Source of the DNA: Citreimonas salinaria
GTDB lineage: Bacteria; Pseudomonadota; Alphaproteobacteria; Rhodobacterales; Rhodobacteraceae
DNA length: 64,000 nt
Assembly (NCBI RefSeq): GCF_900107235.1
Contig: NZ_FNPF01000016.1
Location: forward strand, 1 to 64,000
Reading direction: 5' to 3'
Program-made: the position numbers and the translations under genes
Shown here: piece after piece, positions 25,734-35,424 of the stretch
How the letters are laid out: each line of letters starts with the position of its first letter
Numbering within the stretch: the first letter of the stretch is position 1
Notes under the pieces: model-generated
The model's input: only the letters and a program-made list of their open reading frames with translations
Told to the model about the DNA's origin: nothing
Databases searched by the model: none

Positions 25734-27131
25734 TCAGCGCGGCGGGATCAGCTTGCCGGGATTGAGCAGATCGTCGGGGTCGAGCGCCGCCTTGATCGCA
25801 CGCATGACGTCCAGCGCGACCGGGTCCTTGCGGCGGCGCATCGAGTCCAGCTTGGCCGTGCCGATGCCGTGCTCGGCCGAGAACGAGCCGCGCAGGGCCA
25901 GAACCTCGTCCTCGACCGCTTCGGTGATCGCGTCCTTCAGCGCGGCATCCGAGGGCCAGACGGCATAGTGGATGTTGCCGTCGCCCAGATGCGCGACCGC
26001 GACCGGCACCGCTCCGCCGTCGATCCGCAGCAAGCGCGCGGCCATGCAATCCAGGAACGTCGCGACCCCGTCGAGCGGCACGGCGATGTCGGTGATCACC
26101 ACCGGCTTGCGCGTCGTGATCACCTCGGCCGCGGCTTCGCGGCGCTGCCACATCGCACCACGCTGCGCCTCGGACTGCGCGACCACGGCGTCGCGCATCA
26201 GCCCTTGCTCCAGCATCTCGCCCAGCACCGTTTCCAGATGCCCGGCCAGCGGCACCTGCCCGTCCAGGCCGGGCGTGGCATCGCGCGGCGCGGTGCTGGC
26301 CAGTTCGATCAGGATGGTCACGTCGTGGTCGTCGATGAAGGGGCGGGCCGCGTCGGGGAAATGCGCCGCGTGGGCGCGCATGAAGGTGCGGTCCATGTAC
26401 TCGCAGGCCTCGACCGCGCCGCCCGACGCCGCTTGCAGTCGGTTGAGCAGCGCCAGCCCCGCATCCAGATCCCGTACCGCCACCATCGCGGTCGCGCGCG
26501 CCAGTGGCAGCGGCGCCAGCTTGACCACCGCGGCGGTGATCACCCCCAGCGTTCCCTCGGCGCCGATCAGCAGGTGGCGCAGGTCCAGCCCGGAATTGTC
26601 CTTGTGCAGCGCCGTCATCGCGTCAAGCACCCGCCCGTCCGGCAGCACCGCCTCGAGCCCCAGCACGAGGTCGCGCGTATTGCCGTGCCGCAGCACGCCC
26701 GACCCGCCCGCGTTGGTCGACAGCATCCCTCCCAGCATGGCCGAACCCTTGGCGCCGAAGCTTATCGGGAAGGTCAGGCCATGCGGCGCGGTCGCCTCGT
26801 GCAGGTGCGACAGGATCACGCCGGCCTCTACCGTGGCGGTGCGCGCCTTGGCGTTGATGTCGCGCACGCGGTTCATCCGGTCGAGCGACAGCATCACGGC
26901 CCCCTCGGCGACCGTACCGCCGGCAAGGCCGGTGTTGCCCGAAACAGGCACCACCGCGACGCCCGCCTCCCGCGCCGCGGCCAGCACCGAAGCCACGCCC
27001 GCCGTGTCCGCGGGCCGCGCGACGCACAGCGGCGTCCATTCGTGCTGCCCCGTCCAGTCGTTCGACCAGCGCGCCGCGTCCGGGCCGGTCGCGACGGCGC
27101 CCTCTCCCAACGTTGCCCGCAGCGTGTCCAT
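25734..27131 (-). CDS. FAD-linked D-2-hydroxyacid dehydrogenase/oxidase
   Basis: 465 residues. An FAD_binding_4 (PCMH-type) N-terminal domain shows PVSGNTGLAGGTV and NAGGSGVLRHGNTRDLVLG; the FAD-oxidase C-terminal domain has VAHLGDGNIHY and FSAEHGIGTAK, both conserved in the GlcD, D-lactate and D-2-hydroxyglutarate dehydrogenases. It oxidises a D-2-hydroxyacid to the oxoacid; the exact substrate is open. Start at 27131 (MDTLRATLG) is preferred because GGGGAA lies upstream and family N-termini begin here. An ATG at 27164 would add 11 residues and overlap the SRPBCC gene. Confidence 0.9.
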   Translation of the reverse strand: MDTLRATLGEGAVATGPDAARWSNDWTGQHEWTPLCVARPADTAGVASVLAAAREAGVAVVPVSGNTGLAGGTVAEGAVMLSLDRMNRVRDINAKARTATVEAGVILSHLHEATAPHGLTFPISFGAKGSAMLGGMLSTNAGGSGVLRHGNTRDLVLGLEAVLPDGRVLDAMTALHKDNSGLDLRHLLIGAEGTLGVITAAVVKLAPLPLARATAMVAVRDLDAGLALLNRLQAASGGAVEACEYMDRTFMRAHAAHFPDAARPFIDDHDVTILIELASTAPRDATPGLDGQVPLAGHLETVLGEMLEQGLMRDAVVAQSEAQRGAMWQRREAAAEVITTRKPVVITDIAVPLDGVATFLDCMAARLLRIDGGAVPVAVAHLGDGNIHYAVWPSDAALKDAITEAVEDEVLALRGSFSAEHGIGTAKLDSMRRRKDPVALDVMRAIKAALDPDDLLNPGKLIPPR

Positions 27132-27153
27132 CAGATTCCCCGACGTCGCACCG

Positions 27154-27618
27154 TCAGCGGGCATTGTTGACCCGTGCCTCGATCTCGGCGGCGGCGGCCG
27201 CCATGCGGCCGCCCAGCCGGCTTTCGATCTTGCCGCGCGCCAGTTTCAGCGACTGCACCACCAGCCGCGCCGACAGGGTCTGCGGCATCAAGTCGGTCTT
27301 CAGCGTAACCTGCGTGCCGGTTTCAGCGAGCGCCGACAGGCCGACCTCGCTGCGTCCGTGCAGCCCGCTGCTCTGCCATTCGAAGACCATTCGGTTCGGC
27401 GGCTCGATGGCCGCCAGCCGGACCACCGCCTCGCGCGGCTTCCCGCGCAGGTCGAAGGAAGCGCGCCAGCTGCGCAGCGCCCCCGCGCCCGGAGGCGACA
27501 CGGGCTCGATGTCGACCCCGCGCGCGACCAGCCGCGCCTGAAGCGTATCGAAGTCCGAGATCAGGTCGAACACCGCCTGGCGCGGCGCGGCGATGTCCTG
27601 GGTGGCGGTCAGCTGCAT
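27154..27618 (-). CDS. SRPBCC/CoxG-like lipid-binding fold protein
   Basis: 154 residues with the START/SRPBCC layout: an opening MQLTATQDIAAPRQAVFDLI strand-helix, then strands around GVDIEPVSPPGAG, SWRASFDLRG and MVFEWQSSGLHG, and a long C-terminal helix (RLGGRMAAAAAEIEARV). Such proteins bind small hydrophobic ligands or membranes; function unknown here. It sits 22 nt upstream of the FAD-oxidase gene and 53 nt downstream of nudC. Confidence 0.8.
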   Translation of the reverse strand: MQLTATQDIAAPRQAVFDLISDFDTLQARLVARGVDIEPVSPPGAGALRSWRASFDLRGKPREAVVRLAAIEPPNRMVFEWQSSGLHGRSEVGLSALAETGTQVTLKTDLMPQTLSARLVVQSLKLARGKIESRLGGRMAAAAAEIEARVNNAR

Positions 27619-27671
27619 GGGTCCATCCTGTGCGGAAATCCTTTCCGCGCACGCTAGCCCGCCTTCGCGGC

Positions 27672-28640
27672 CTAGTCCAACCGGTCCGCCAGCCAATTGC
27701 GCAGCAGGAAATGCGCGATCGCGCCCTCGCGCGCAGGCACGATGTCGCTGCGCGTTCCGGCGAAGACATCGGCCAGTTCCTCGCGGCTGACCCAGCGCGC
27801 GTCTTCCAGCTCGACCGGATCGAGGCTGATCGCGTCGTCCAGCGCCTCGCCGTGGCAGCCGATCATCAGCGACGCCGGGAACGGCCAGGGCTGGCTGGCG
27901 AGATAGCGCACCCGACCGACGGCGATGCCCGATTCCTCGAACACCTCGCGGCGCACCGCGGCCTCGATCGTCTCGCCCGGCTCGACAAAACCCGCGAGGC
28001 AGGAATAGAGCCCGCCGGGCCAGCCGTGCGATCGCCCCAGAAGCGTGGAATTGCCGCGCGTGATCAGCATGATGACCACCGGATCGGTGCGCGGGAAATG
28101 ACGCGCGCCGCAGGCGGGACAGACCCGCTGCCACCCACCCTGCGCAAGCTCCGAGGCCGCACCGCAGCGTGCGCAGAACCCGTGCGTGGCGTGCCAGCCG
28201 AACAGCGCCCGCGCGGTCGCCGCCAGTTCGGCATCGCGCGGGTTCAGCCGCGTCATCACCCGCCGCAACTCGGCGAAACGCTGCGAAGCGTCGAGCGCCG
28301 GATGGCGCTGTTCGCGGGGGTCGAAGAAGCCGCCCAGCTGCGTCTCGTCGAAATCCTCGGGGTGCCACTCGGTCATGTCGCGGGCGAAGACCGGCGCGCC
28401 GGCCTCGCGGCCCAGGAAAAGCGGCGCCCCGGGCGCGTCCTTCAGCACCGGGTGATCAGCCGGCAGGCGTGGCAGGTTCAGCGCATCCTCGCCCGTCACC
28501 AGCGGCTTGCCGCGCCACAACAGCACGCTGTGCGCCTTTGGATCGCGCGCCGCCTCGGCCAGCGCCGCCGGGTCGCCGCGCAACTCCGCCGCACGATCCA
28601 GCGCCGAGCCGCCGAAGGTCACCGTTTCCGCGTGGCGCAT
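27672..28640 (-). CDS. nudC: NADH pyrophosphatase
   Basis: 322 residues: N-terminal NudC-specific domain, a central zinc ribbon (CARCG ... CPACGARHFPR, about 175-200) and a Nudix domain. The Nudix box is visible as GFVEPGE followed by REVFEESGI (about 232-255), and the NudC-specific SQPWPFPASLM follows it. It splits NAD(H) into NMN and AMP and removes NAD caps from RNA. It probably heads the minus-strand operon down to the FAH gene. The 264-nt gap upstream (28641-28904), facing divergent cpdB-like, holds no other gene that I can see. Confidence 0.94.
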   Translation of the reverse strand: MRHAETVTFGGSALDRAAELRGDPAALAEAARDPKAHSVLLWRGKPLVTGEDALNLPRLPADHPVLKDAPGAPLFLGREAGAPVFARDMTEWHPEDFDETQLGGFFDPREQRHPALDASQRFAELRRVMTRLNPRDAELAATARALFGWHATHGFCARCGAASELAQGGWQRVCPACGARHFPRTDPVVIMLITRGNSTLLGRSHGWPGGLYSCLAGFVEPGETIEAAVRREVFEESGIAVGRVRYLASQPWPFPASLMIGCHGEALDDAISLDPVELEDARWVSREELADVFAGTRSDIVPAREGAIAHFLLRNWLADRLD

Positions 28641-28904
28641 GCCGTCTCCTGCCGTGATCCCGTACCGTCGCGCGCACAGTGGCGGCGCGGCGCGTCGAAT
28701 GCAATTCGCTCTCCGGATCATGGCATCGCTGCAACGGTAGCGCGCACCGATCGCGTTGTGGTTGAACCCCGTCCGCAACCGCCGCATCATCCCCGAGGGC
28801 TCCGACGCCCTGCAACATGCGAGATTCGCAGGCAAACATGACCGTGGCACCATGAGAAAGCGACCTTCTGCCAGTGCGGCGGACGATCGCCGAAAACCCG
28901 GCCG

Positions 28905-30839
28905 ATGACGGTCGGGATGCGCGCTGTCCGCAAGGCCCGGCCGGGCGCGCGTGTCGCGCTGCGCATCATGGCGACGACGGATCTGCACGCGCATCTGCGC
29001 GCCTACGACTACTACCGCGACCGCGACATCGACACCGCCGGCCTGACGCGGACCGCGTCGCTGATCCGCGCGGCGCGGGCCGAGGTCGCCGATGCAGTGC
29101 TGCTGGACAACGGCGACTTCCTTCAGGGTACGCCGCTGGGCGATGTCCATGCAAGCGGCCGCGCGGGCGAAGCGGGGGCGCAGGAGGCCGAGCCTCACCC
29201 GGTGATCGCCGCGATGAACGCGATCGGCTACGACGCAGTCACGCTGGGCAACCACGAATTCGACTACGGGCTGGATTTCCTGACGCGGACGCTGACGGGC
29301 GCGCGCTTTCCGGCGGTGGTGGCCAACGTGGCGCGCCGACTGGGGCCGAGCGCCGCGGCAGACGACCTGATGTTCCCGCCCTACGTCCTGATCCCGCGCC
29401 GCCTGCACGACGCCGAAGGACGGCCCCACGACCTGACGATCGGGGTGATCGGCTTTACCCCGCCGCAGGTCATGATGTGGAATCGCGACAAGCTTCACGG
29501 CCGCTGTGCGGTGCGCCATCCGGTCGAGGCCGCCCAAGCCTGGGTTCCCGCAATGCGCGCCGCGGGCGCGGACGTGGTGATCGCGCTGTCGCATGGCGGG
29601 TTCGGACCCGATCCGGGCGACGGGCACGAGCGCGCCGGCGAGAATGCCTCGGCCGATCTGGCCGCGCTCGACGGCATCGACGCGGTGATCGCCGGCCACG
29701 TGCACGAGGTCTTTCCCTCGGCCGGGGCCGAGCCGCATCCCGCCGCCGATTCCCGCAGCGGCACGGTCCACGGCAAGCCCGCGGTCATGGCAGGGCTGTG
29801 GGGCTCGCACCTTGGGCTGATCGACCTCGACCTGCACCACGACGACACGCGGTGGTCGGTCGCGAGCAGCCGAAGCGAGGCGCGCGCCATCGCCATGCGC
29901 GCCGGCTGCGGCGCGCTGACCGCGCTGGCGCGCGACGATCCCGCGCTTGCCGATCTGGTCGCGCCGGCGCATGCGCGCACGCTTTCCTTCACCCGACGCA
30001 CCGCCGGCCGCTCGCCGGTTGCCCTGCATTCGTACTTCGCCGCGATCGGCGTCGACACGGCGGCGCGCGCGGTGATGCGGGCGCAGGCCTGGGCGGTGCG
30101 CAAGCACCTGGCGAGCACGCCCTATGCGAACCTTCCGGTGCTGTCGGCGGCCTCGGCCTTCAAGGCGGGCGGGCGCGGCGGGCCGGATTACTACACCGAC
30201 ATCGCGCCGGGGCCGATGACCCTGCGCGACCTGTCCGACCTCTACGTCTTCTCGAACACCGTTCTGGCCCTGCGCGTCACGGGGGCCGAGCTGCGCGGCT
30301 GGCTGGAGCGCGCCGCCAGCGTCTACAACACCATTTCCAAAGGCACGCGCGACGCGCCGCTGCTGAACCCCGAGCACCCGCTCTACATGCTCGACGCGAT
30401 CGATGGGCTGGACTACCGGATCGATCTGTCCGCGCCGCCGCGCTACGACGTCAAGGGCTGTGTCACCGACCCGACGCATGGGCGCATCCATGACCTGACG
30501 CATCGCGGTGCGCCGGTGTACGACGACGAGTCGTTCGTCCTGGCCTGCAACAGCCATCGCGGCCTTGGCGGCGGGCAGTTCCCGGGCAGCGGCGCCGACC
30601 GGGTGCTTCTGCACACGCAGGAGGCCATGCGCGACATGATCCTGCGCCACGTGGCGGTGGGTGGTCTGGACGCCCTGCCCGCCGCGCCGCTGTTCCGCTT
30701 CGCGCCGATGCCGGGCACCTCGGTGCTGTTCGCCACCGGCCCCGGCGCGCTGGCCCATGCTCCGGACGTGCCGGTGCCGGGCTTGACGCACACGGGCTGC
30801 GACGGCGCGGGCTTCGTCCGTTTCCGGCTGGCGCTCTAG
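28905..30839 (+). CDS. 2',3'-cyclic-nucleotide 2'-phosphodiesterase/3'-nucleotidase type (CpdB-like)
   Basis: 644 residues. N-terminal metallophosphatase domain: MATTDLHAHLRAYDYY (metal ligands Asp and His), GDFLQGTPLGD, GNHEFDYG, and AGHVHEVFP near residue 265. The C-terminal 5'-nucleotidase domain (about 370-600) has FKAGGRGG and SNTVLALRVTG. Full-length CpdB enzymes act in the periplasm and have a signal peptide. Here the start (MTVGMRAVRKARPG) is basic but lacks a hydrophobic core, so export is not evident. The gene ends in a CTAG shared with the stop of the convergent methyltransferase. Confidence 0.9.
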   Translation: MTVGMRAVRKARPGARVALRIMATTDLHAHLRAYDYYRDRDIDTAGLTRTASLIRAARAEVADAVLLDNGDFLQGTPLGDVHASGRAGEAGAQEAEPHPVIAAMNAIGYDAVTLGNHEFDYGLDFLTRTLTGARFPAVVANVARRLGPSAAADDLMFPPYVLIPRRLHDAEGRPHDLTIGVIGFTPPQVMMWNRDKLHGRCAVRHPVEAAQAWVPAMRAAGADVVIALSHGGFGPDPGDGHERAGENASADLAALDGIDAVIAGHVHEVFPSAGAEPHPAADSRSGTVHGKPAVMAGLWGSHLGLIDLDLHHDDTRWSVASSRSEARAIAMRAGCGALTALARDDPALADLVAPAHARTLSFTRRTAGRSPVALHSYFAAIGVDTAARAVMRAQAWAVRKHLASTPYANLPVLSAASAFKAGGRGGPDYYTDIAPGPMTLRDLSDLYVFSNTVLALRVTGAELRGWLERAASVYNTISKGTRDAPLLNPEHPLYMLDAIDGLDYRIDLSAPPRYDVKGCVTDPTHGRIHDLTHRGAPVYDDESFVLACNSHRGLGGGQFPGSGADRVLLHTQEAMRDMILRHVAVGGLDALPAAPLFRFAPMPGTSVLFATGPGALAHAPDVPVPGLTHTGCDGAGFVRFRLAL

Positions 30840-31939
30840 AGCGCGTCGGTGCGGTGCAGCCGCACGGTCAGGCCGCCATGCGACACCTTCACCGGGTCCG
30901 GCAGGAACGGCAACTCGGTCGACTTCGCAAGCCCGGGATCGGACGTGACCAGCCCGACGCGCCAGCCGCGGAAGCGCTCGCGCAGGACCTGCCCCAGCGT
31001 GCCGTAGAGCGCGAACAGCAGCTTGCGGTTGCCGATGCGCGCGCCGTAAGGCGGGTTGACCATCACCAGCCCCGGCGCGCCCGCGGGGCGTTCCAGCGCC
31101 GCGATCGGCTGGCGCGTGAAGCTGCACAGCCCGTCCACCCCCGCGCGCGCGGCGTTCGCCGCGGCCGAGCGGATGGCCCCGTCGTCGCGGTCGAAGCCGG
31201 CGAAACGCAGGTCCGTGTCCCGCGACACGGCCTGCGCCTTCATCGCGGCCCAGGCGCCCGCGTCGAAACTGGCGAAGTCCTCGAAGGCGAAGCGGCGCGT
31301 CCGGCCGGGCGCCAGCCCCGCCGCAATCTCGGCCGCTTCCAACACGAAGGTGCCCGAGCCGCACATCGGGTCGATCACCGGCTCGGTCCCGTCATAACCC
31401 GCCACGCGCAGGAACGACGCGGCCAGCGTCTCGCGCAGGGGCGCCTTGCCGACGGCCTCCTTGTGGCCGCGACGGTGCAGCGGCTCACCCGAGGCGTCGA
31501 GGCTGATCGTCACCAGGTCGTCCTCGATCCGGACCATGACGCGCAGGCCGGCCTCGGGGTCGTGCGGCGCGCCCAGCGTCTCGGCTATCGCGCGCTCGAC
31601 CCGCTCGCGCGCGGCGCGGTCGTGGTAAATGCGCGAGCGGCGGCAAGTCGCCTCGACGCGGAAGGGCACGTCCGCGTGCAGGATGTCCGTCCAGTCGACC
31701 TTGCGCGCGCGCTTGTCGAGCTGCGCGAGATGCGCCGCGCGGAACTCGGCCACGCGCACCAGCACGTGGCCCGCGCCGCGCAGCCACAGGTTGGCGCGCC
31801 AGACCTCGGACCAGTCGCCCCGTGCGGCGACACCGCCGGGCTGCGCCTCGGCCCCCTCAAAGCCCAAGGCGCGCGCCTCGTCCAAAAGAACCGGTTCCAG
31901 CCCCGGCGCGGCGGTGAAGAAAAGCGACATCTGCGACAT
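30836..31939 (-). CDS. THUMP-domain 23S rRNA methyltransferase, RlmL N-terminal type
   Basis: 367 residues. N-terminal ferredoxin-like/THUMP part (about 1-155), then a Rossmann methyltransferase domain with VIDPMCGSGTFVLEAAEIA (SAM loop) and the catalytic NPPYGARIG (about 305). E. coli RlmL is a 700-residue fusion making both m2G2445 and m7G2069; this protein covers only the m2G2445 half, as is common in alphaproteobacteria. It overlaps cpdB-like by 4 nt, convergently. A second ATG at 31930 would shorten it by three residues. Confidence 0.9.
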   Translation of the reverse strand: MSQMSLFFTAAPGLEPVLLDEARALGFEGAEAQPGGVAARGDWSEVWRANLWLRGAGHVLVRVAEFRAAHLAQLDKRARKVDWTDILHADVPFRVEATCRRSRIYHDRAARERVERAIAETLGAPHDPEAGLRVMVRIEDDLVTISLDASGEPLHRRGHKEAVGKAPLRETLAASFLRVAGYDGTEPVIDPMCGSGTFVLEAAEIAAGLAPGRTRRFAFEDFASFDAGAWAAMKAQAVSRDTDLRFAGFDRDDGAIRSAAANAARAGVDGLCSFTRQPIAALERPAGAPGLVMVNPPYGARIGNRKLLFALYGTLGQVLRERFRGWRVGLVTSDPGLAKSTELPFLPDPVKVSHGGLTVRLHRTDAL

Positions 31940-32000
31940 GGCGCAGCGATAGACCGGCGCGCGCCGGGATGCCAATCGTTTCGCATGATGCGTCGCGCGG

Positions 32001-32028
32001 TTGCATCGCGCGCGCGCCTCGCTTATGT
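32001..32028 (+). promoter_or_regulatory. Candidate promoter of the SRP RNA gene
   Basis: TTGCAT (32001-32006), 16 nt, TTATGT (32023-32028), placed 8 nt before the first paired base of the SRP RNA. The position fits; the -10 is a weak match. Confidence 0.45.
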
Positions 32029-32036
32029 CCCCGGTC

Positions 32037-32130
32037 GAGAGGTTGGCGCGGGCAGGCAACTCGCCAACCCGGTCAGGTCCGGAAGGAAGCAGCCGCAACG
32101 AGTCCCGCCTGGGTCGCTGTCCAGCCTCTC
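32037..32130 (+). ncRNA. ffs: 4.5S RNA of the signal recognition particle
   Basis: About 94 nt. The universally conserved SRP domain IV is exact: GGTCAGGTCCGGAAGGAAGC with the GGAA tetraloop (32071-32090), flanked by the A-C-rich asymmetric loops. The ends pair: GAGAGGTTGG at 32037 with CCAGCCTCTC at 32121-32130, one G-U. It binds Ffh and delivers ribosomes making membrane proteins to FtsY. It lies between the RlmL-like gene (minus) and the WaaA-like gene (plus). No ffh or ftsY is in the window. Confidence 0.96.
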
Positions 32131-32292
32131 ACCTTCTCAGCCCCTCCCTGCGCCACACCTCTAGGGCCCTCGGCTTGACCCGAGCGGGCCGTCCGCTAGG
32201 CTGCGCGCGCACTTGGCGGCCCCCTTCCCTCCGGATACGCGCATGACCCTGCCTCTTCCCGAATCCCGCTTCACGCCCGGCCGCGCCGCACC

Positions 32293-33498
32293 ATGAGCGC
32301 ACGCGGCCTGAACCTGCGGGCCTACCTGGCATTGACGCGCGGCGGCACCGCGCCGGCCGGCGGCTTGCCGCCCCGGCCCGAGGGGCCGCTGATCTGGGTG
32401 CATGCCGACAACGACGAACAGGGCCGGGCCCTTGCGCGCCTGTGCGGCCGGCTGTGCCTGCAGCGCCCCGAGATCGCCGTCATGGCCACCGGCGCCGTGC
32501 CCGACCAGCCCTGCCTGATCCGCCACCCCCTGCCCGAGGATCGCCCCGCCGCGGCCGAGGCCTTCGCCGCCGCGCTGCGCCCCGATTGCGCTCTGTGGGC
32601 GGGCCAGACCCTGCGGCCTGCGCTGATCGACGCGATGGCGCGGCAGGGAACGCACCTGACGCTGCTGGGCGCGACGGATGCGCCCTGGACCAGCCCCGCC
32701 GCGCGCTGGATGCCCGACCCGGCCGCCGCGACGCTGGCGCTGTTCGACCGGGTGCACGCGACCGATGGCGACGCGATGCGCGCCCTGCGCCGCATCGGCA
32801 TAGAGCCCGAGCGCCTGCGCCTGTCCGGCATCCTGCGCGACGGCGGTCTGCCGCTGGATTGCGACATGGCGCAGCACGGCAAGCTTGCGGCGCACCTGGC
32901 GGGCCGGCCGCTGTGGCTGGCCGCGCACCTGCGCGCCGCCGAGGCCGACCTCGTGCTGCGCGCCCACCGCCACGCGCTGCGCCTGGCCCACCGCCTGCTG
33001 CTGGTCACCGTGCCGCATAACGAGGACGACACCGCCACCATCGCCCGCGCCGCCGCCGACAGCGGGCTGCGCATCTGCCACTGGGATGCCGGAGAGCTGC
33101 CGGACGAGAACACCCAGGTCATGCTGGTCGACGGCCCCGAAGAGCTGGGCCTGTGGTACCGGCTGGCGCCGCTCGCGTTCATCGGCGGCTCGCTCGCGCC
33201 CGGGCATGGCGGACAGGATCCGTTCGAGGCCGCCGCCCTGGGCTGCGCGTTGCTGTACGGGCCGAACGTGGGCCAGCACCTGACCGCCTACACCCAGCTG
33301 GTCGAGGCCGGCGCCGCGCGCATCGTGCGCGACGCCGATTCGCTGGCCGCGGCGGTGTCGCACCTGGTGGCGCCGGACAAGGCCGCGGCGATGGCCCACG
33401 CCGGCTGGCGGGTGATCTCCGAGGGCGCCGCGCTGGTCGATACGGTGATCGCCGAGGTGCTCGATCAGCTAGACCTGCGCGCGAAAGCGAGCGCCTGA
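32293..33498 (+). CDS. Divergent KDO transferase (WaaA/KdtA-like glycosyltransferase)
   Basis: 401 residues, GT-B fold. The C-terminal half is convincing: [21 protein letters not shown] (about 298-318) and [10 protein letters not shown] are WaaA landmarks. In the N-terminal half the usual catalytic-base segment after LIWVHA (SVGE in classical WaaA) reads DNDEQ, so the canonical general-base Glu is shifted or lost. No membrane-anchor helix is evident at the N-terminus. Role: adding KDO to lipid IV-A. It overlaps lpxK by 1 nt (TGATG), linking it to lipid A assembly. Either a diverged WaaA or a paralogue with another acceptor. Confidence 0.8.
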   Translation: MSARGLNLRAYLALTRGGTAPAGGLPPRPEGPLIWVHADNDEQGRALARLCGRLCLQRPEIAVMATGAVPDQPCLIRHPLPEDRPAAAEAFAAALRPDCALWAGQTLRPALIDAMARQGTHLTLLGATDAPWTSPAARWMPDPAAATLALFDRVHATDGDAMRALRRIGIEPERLRLSGILRDGGLPLDCDMAQHGKLAAHLAGRPLWLAAHLRAAEADLVLRAHRHALRLAHRLLLVTVPHNEDDTATIARAAADSGLRICHWDAGELPDENTQVMLVDGPEELGLWYRLAPLAFIGGSLAPGHGGQDPFEAAALGCALLYGPNVGQHLTAYTQLVEAGAARIVRDADSLAAAVSHLVAPDKAAAMAHAGWRVISEGAALVDTVIAEVLDQLDLRAKASA

Positions 33499-34496
33499 TG
33501 CGACCGCCGGGGTTCTGGGATCGCCCGCCCGACCGGCCGGGCCTGCGCGCGCGCCTGCTGGCACCGCTGGGCCGGCTGAGCGCGGCGGCGACCGCCCGGC
33601 GCGTGGCGCGACCGCTCGCGCACCGCGCCGGCGTCCCGGTGATCTGCGTCGGAAACCTGAACGCCGGGGGCACCGGCAAGACGCCCACGGTGATCGCGCT
33701 GCTGATGGCGCTGTCGGCGCGCGGGATCACCGCGCACGTGATCTCGCGCGGCTATGGCGGGCGGCTGACGGGTCCGGTGCGCGTGGAAGAACGCCGCCAC
33801 ACCGCCACCGATACCGGGGACGAGCCGCTGCTGATCGCCGCCTTCGCGCCCACATGGCTCGCGCGCGACCGCGCCGCCGGCGCCCGCGCGGCCGAGGCGG
33901 CCGGCGCGCAGGCGCTGATCCTCGACGACGGCTTCCAGAACCCCGCGCTGGACAAGGACCTTTCGATCGTCGTGGTGGATGCCGCGCGCGGCTTCGGCAA
34001 CGGCCGATGCCTGCCGGCCGGCCCGCTGCGCGAACCCGTCGACGCCGGCCTGGCCCGCGCCGACCTGCTGCTGTCGATCGGCGACGCGCCGGCGCAGGAC
34101 CGCTTCACCTCCACCTGGGGCAACGCCGTGGCGGTGCCGCGCATCACCGGCCACCTTGCGCCGCTGCAGACCGGCATGGAATGGGAGGGCCTGCCCGTGC
34201 TGGCCTTCGCCGGCATCGGCCACCCCGACAAGTTCTTCGCCACCCTGCGCGCGCTCGGCGCGGACCTGCGCCACGGCGAGGCGCTGGACGATCACCAGAC
34301 CTTCAGCACCGCGCTCCTGAGCCGGCTCGAGGCCGACGCCACCCGGCTTGGCGCGCAACTGGTGACGACGGAAAAGGACGCCGTCCGCCTGCCGCGCGCC
34401 TTCCGGCAAAAGGTGCTGACGCTGCCGGTGCGGCTAAACCTCGACCACGCCGCGCCGCTCGAGGCGGCGTTGGACCGGCTGTTCCCGCGCGGTTGA
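33498..34496 (+). CDS. lpxK: Tetraacyldisaccharide 4'-kinase
   Basis: 332 residues, normal LpxK length. The P-loop [12 protein letters not shown] (Lys61) follows an N-terminal amphipathic helix (about 13-45) that binds the membrane. Later motifs are [18 protein letters not shown] (catalytic Asp region) and [12 protein letters not shown]. It phosphorylates the 4' position of the lipid A disaccharide. Coupled to the WaaA-like gene and probably the last gene of its unit; converges with N-formylglutamate amidohydrolase over 12 nt. Confidence 0.95.
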   Translation: MRPPGFWDRPPDRPGLRARLLAPLGRLSAAATARRVARPLAHRAGVPVICVGNLNAGGTGKTPTVIALLMALSARGITAHVISRGYGGRLTGPVRVEERRHTATDTGDEPLLIAAFAPTWLARDRAAGARAAEAAGAQALILDDGFQNPALDKDLSIVVVDAARGFGNGRCLPAGPLREPVDAGLARADLLLSIGDAPAQDRFTSTWGNAVAVPRITGHLAPLQTGMEWEGLPVLAFAGIGHPDKFFATLRALGADLRHGEALDDHQTFSTALLSRLEADATRLGAQLVTTEKDAVRLPRAFRQKVLTLPVRLNLDHAAPLEAALDRLFPRG

Positions 34497-34508
34497 GCGC
34501 GCCCGCGC

Positions 34509-35360
34509 CTATTCGGCGGCCAGCGGCATCTCGTGCTGCCCGAGCGAGGCGATCTCGGCGATCACGCCGCGCAAGGCGGCGCGCAGCGGCTCGAACCCAT
34601 CATGCGGGCGGATCGTCGCCTCGTCCATGTAGAGCGCGCGGTCGATCTCGACCTGCACGGCGTGCCGGGCGCGCCCCGGGCGGCCATATTGCTGCGTCGT
34701 GTAGGCGCCCGCGAAAGGGGCATTGCGCGCCACGACGAAGCCCTGCGCGACGAACGCCGCCTCGATGCGGTCGACGATGCCCGCGCCCGCCGAGGCGCCG
34801 AAGCGATCGCCGATCACCACCTCGGCCCGGCGCCCGCCGCGCGCAAGGCTCGCCACCGCCTCGTGCGGCATCGAGTGGCAATCGATCAGGATCGCCTCGC
34901 CATGCGCGTCATGCGCGTCGTCCAACAATTGTTGCAGGCGGGCGTGGTAAGGGGCCCAGACGCGCTCCAGCCGGTCCATCGCCTCGGCCTCCGGGATCTT
35001 GCCGCAATAGATCGCGCGGCCATTGGCGACGACGCGGGGAATCACGCCCAGTCCGCTGGCCACGCGCGGGTTGTGCGGCCCGCGGCGGATGCCCTCGATC
35101 AGCGCGGGGTCAAGCTCGTTCGCGGCGCGGTTCAGGTCGACGTAGGCGCGCGGCGCTGCGGCGGCCAGAAGCGGCGCGCCGAACTCGGGCGCGCAGTCGA
35201 ACAGCCGGTCGACGAAGGCGTCCTCGGACGACCGGATCGCGTGCCGGTCCAGCACCGAATCCCGCAAGAGAGCCTCTGGATAGTCGTTCCCGCTATGCGG
35301 CGAGGCGAAGACGACTCGCGATGTCAGGCGGTCGGGCCTGTGAAGGGCAAAGGCGGCCAT
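34509..35360 (-). CDS. N-formylglutamate amidohydrolase
   Basis: 283 residues, FGase family. Signature elements: FASPHSGNDYP near residue 20, AYVDLNRAANELD (about 77) and IDCHSMPHEA (about 156), which supply the metal and catalytic residues. It releases formate from N-formyl-L-glutamate, the last step of one histidine degradation route; no hut genes are adjacent, so the substrate is by family only. The start at 35360 (MAAFALHRPD) has CGGAG 7 nt upstream; longer frames run into the tRNA-Val promoter. Confidence 0.9.
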   Translation of the reverse strand: MAAFALHRPDRLTSRVVFASPHSGNDYPEALLRDSVLDRHAIRSSEDAFVDRLFDCAPEFGAPLLAAAAPRAYVDLNRAANELDPALIEGIRRGPHNPRVASGLGVIPRVVANGRAIYCGKIPEAEAMDRLERVWAPYHARLQQLLDDAHDAHGEAILIDCHSMPHEAVASLARGGRRAEVVIGDRFGASAGAGIVDRIEAAFVAQGFVVARNAPFAGAYTTQQYGRPGRARHAVQVEIDRALYMDEATIRPHDGFEPLRAALRGVIAEIASLGQHEMPLAAE

Positions 35361-35424
35361 CGGCACTCCGTGCTCAGCTGCGGTCCGATGAAGATAGTCC
35401 GATTTCAGACTTTGCCAAAAGCCC

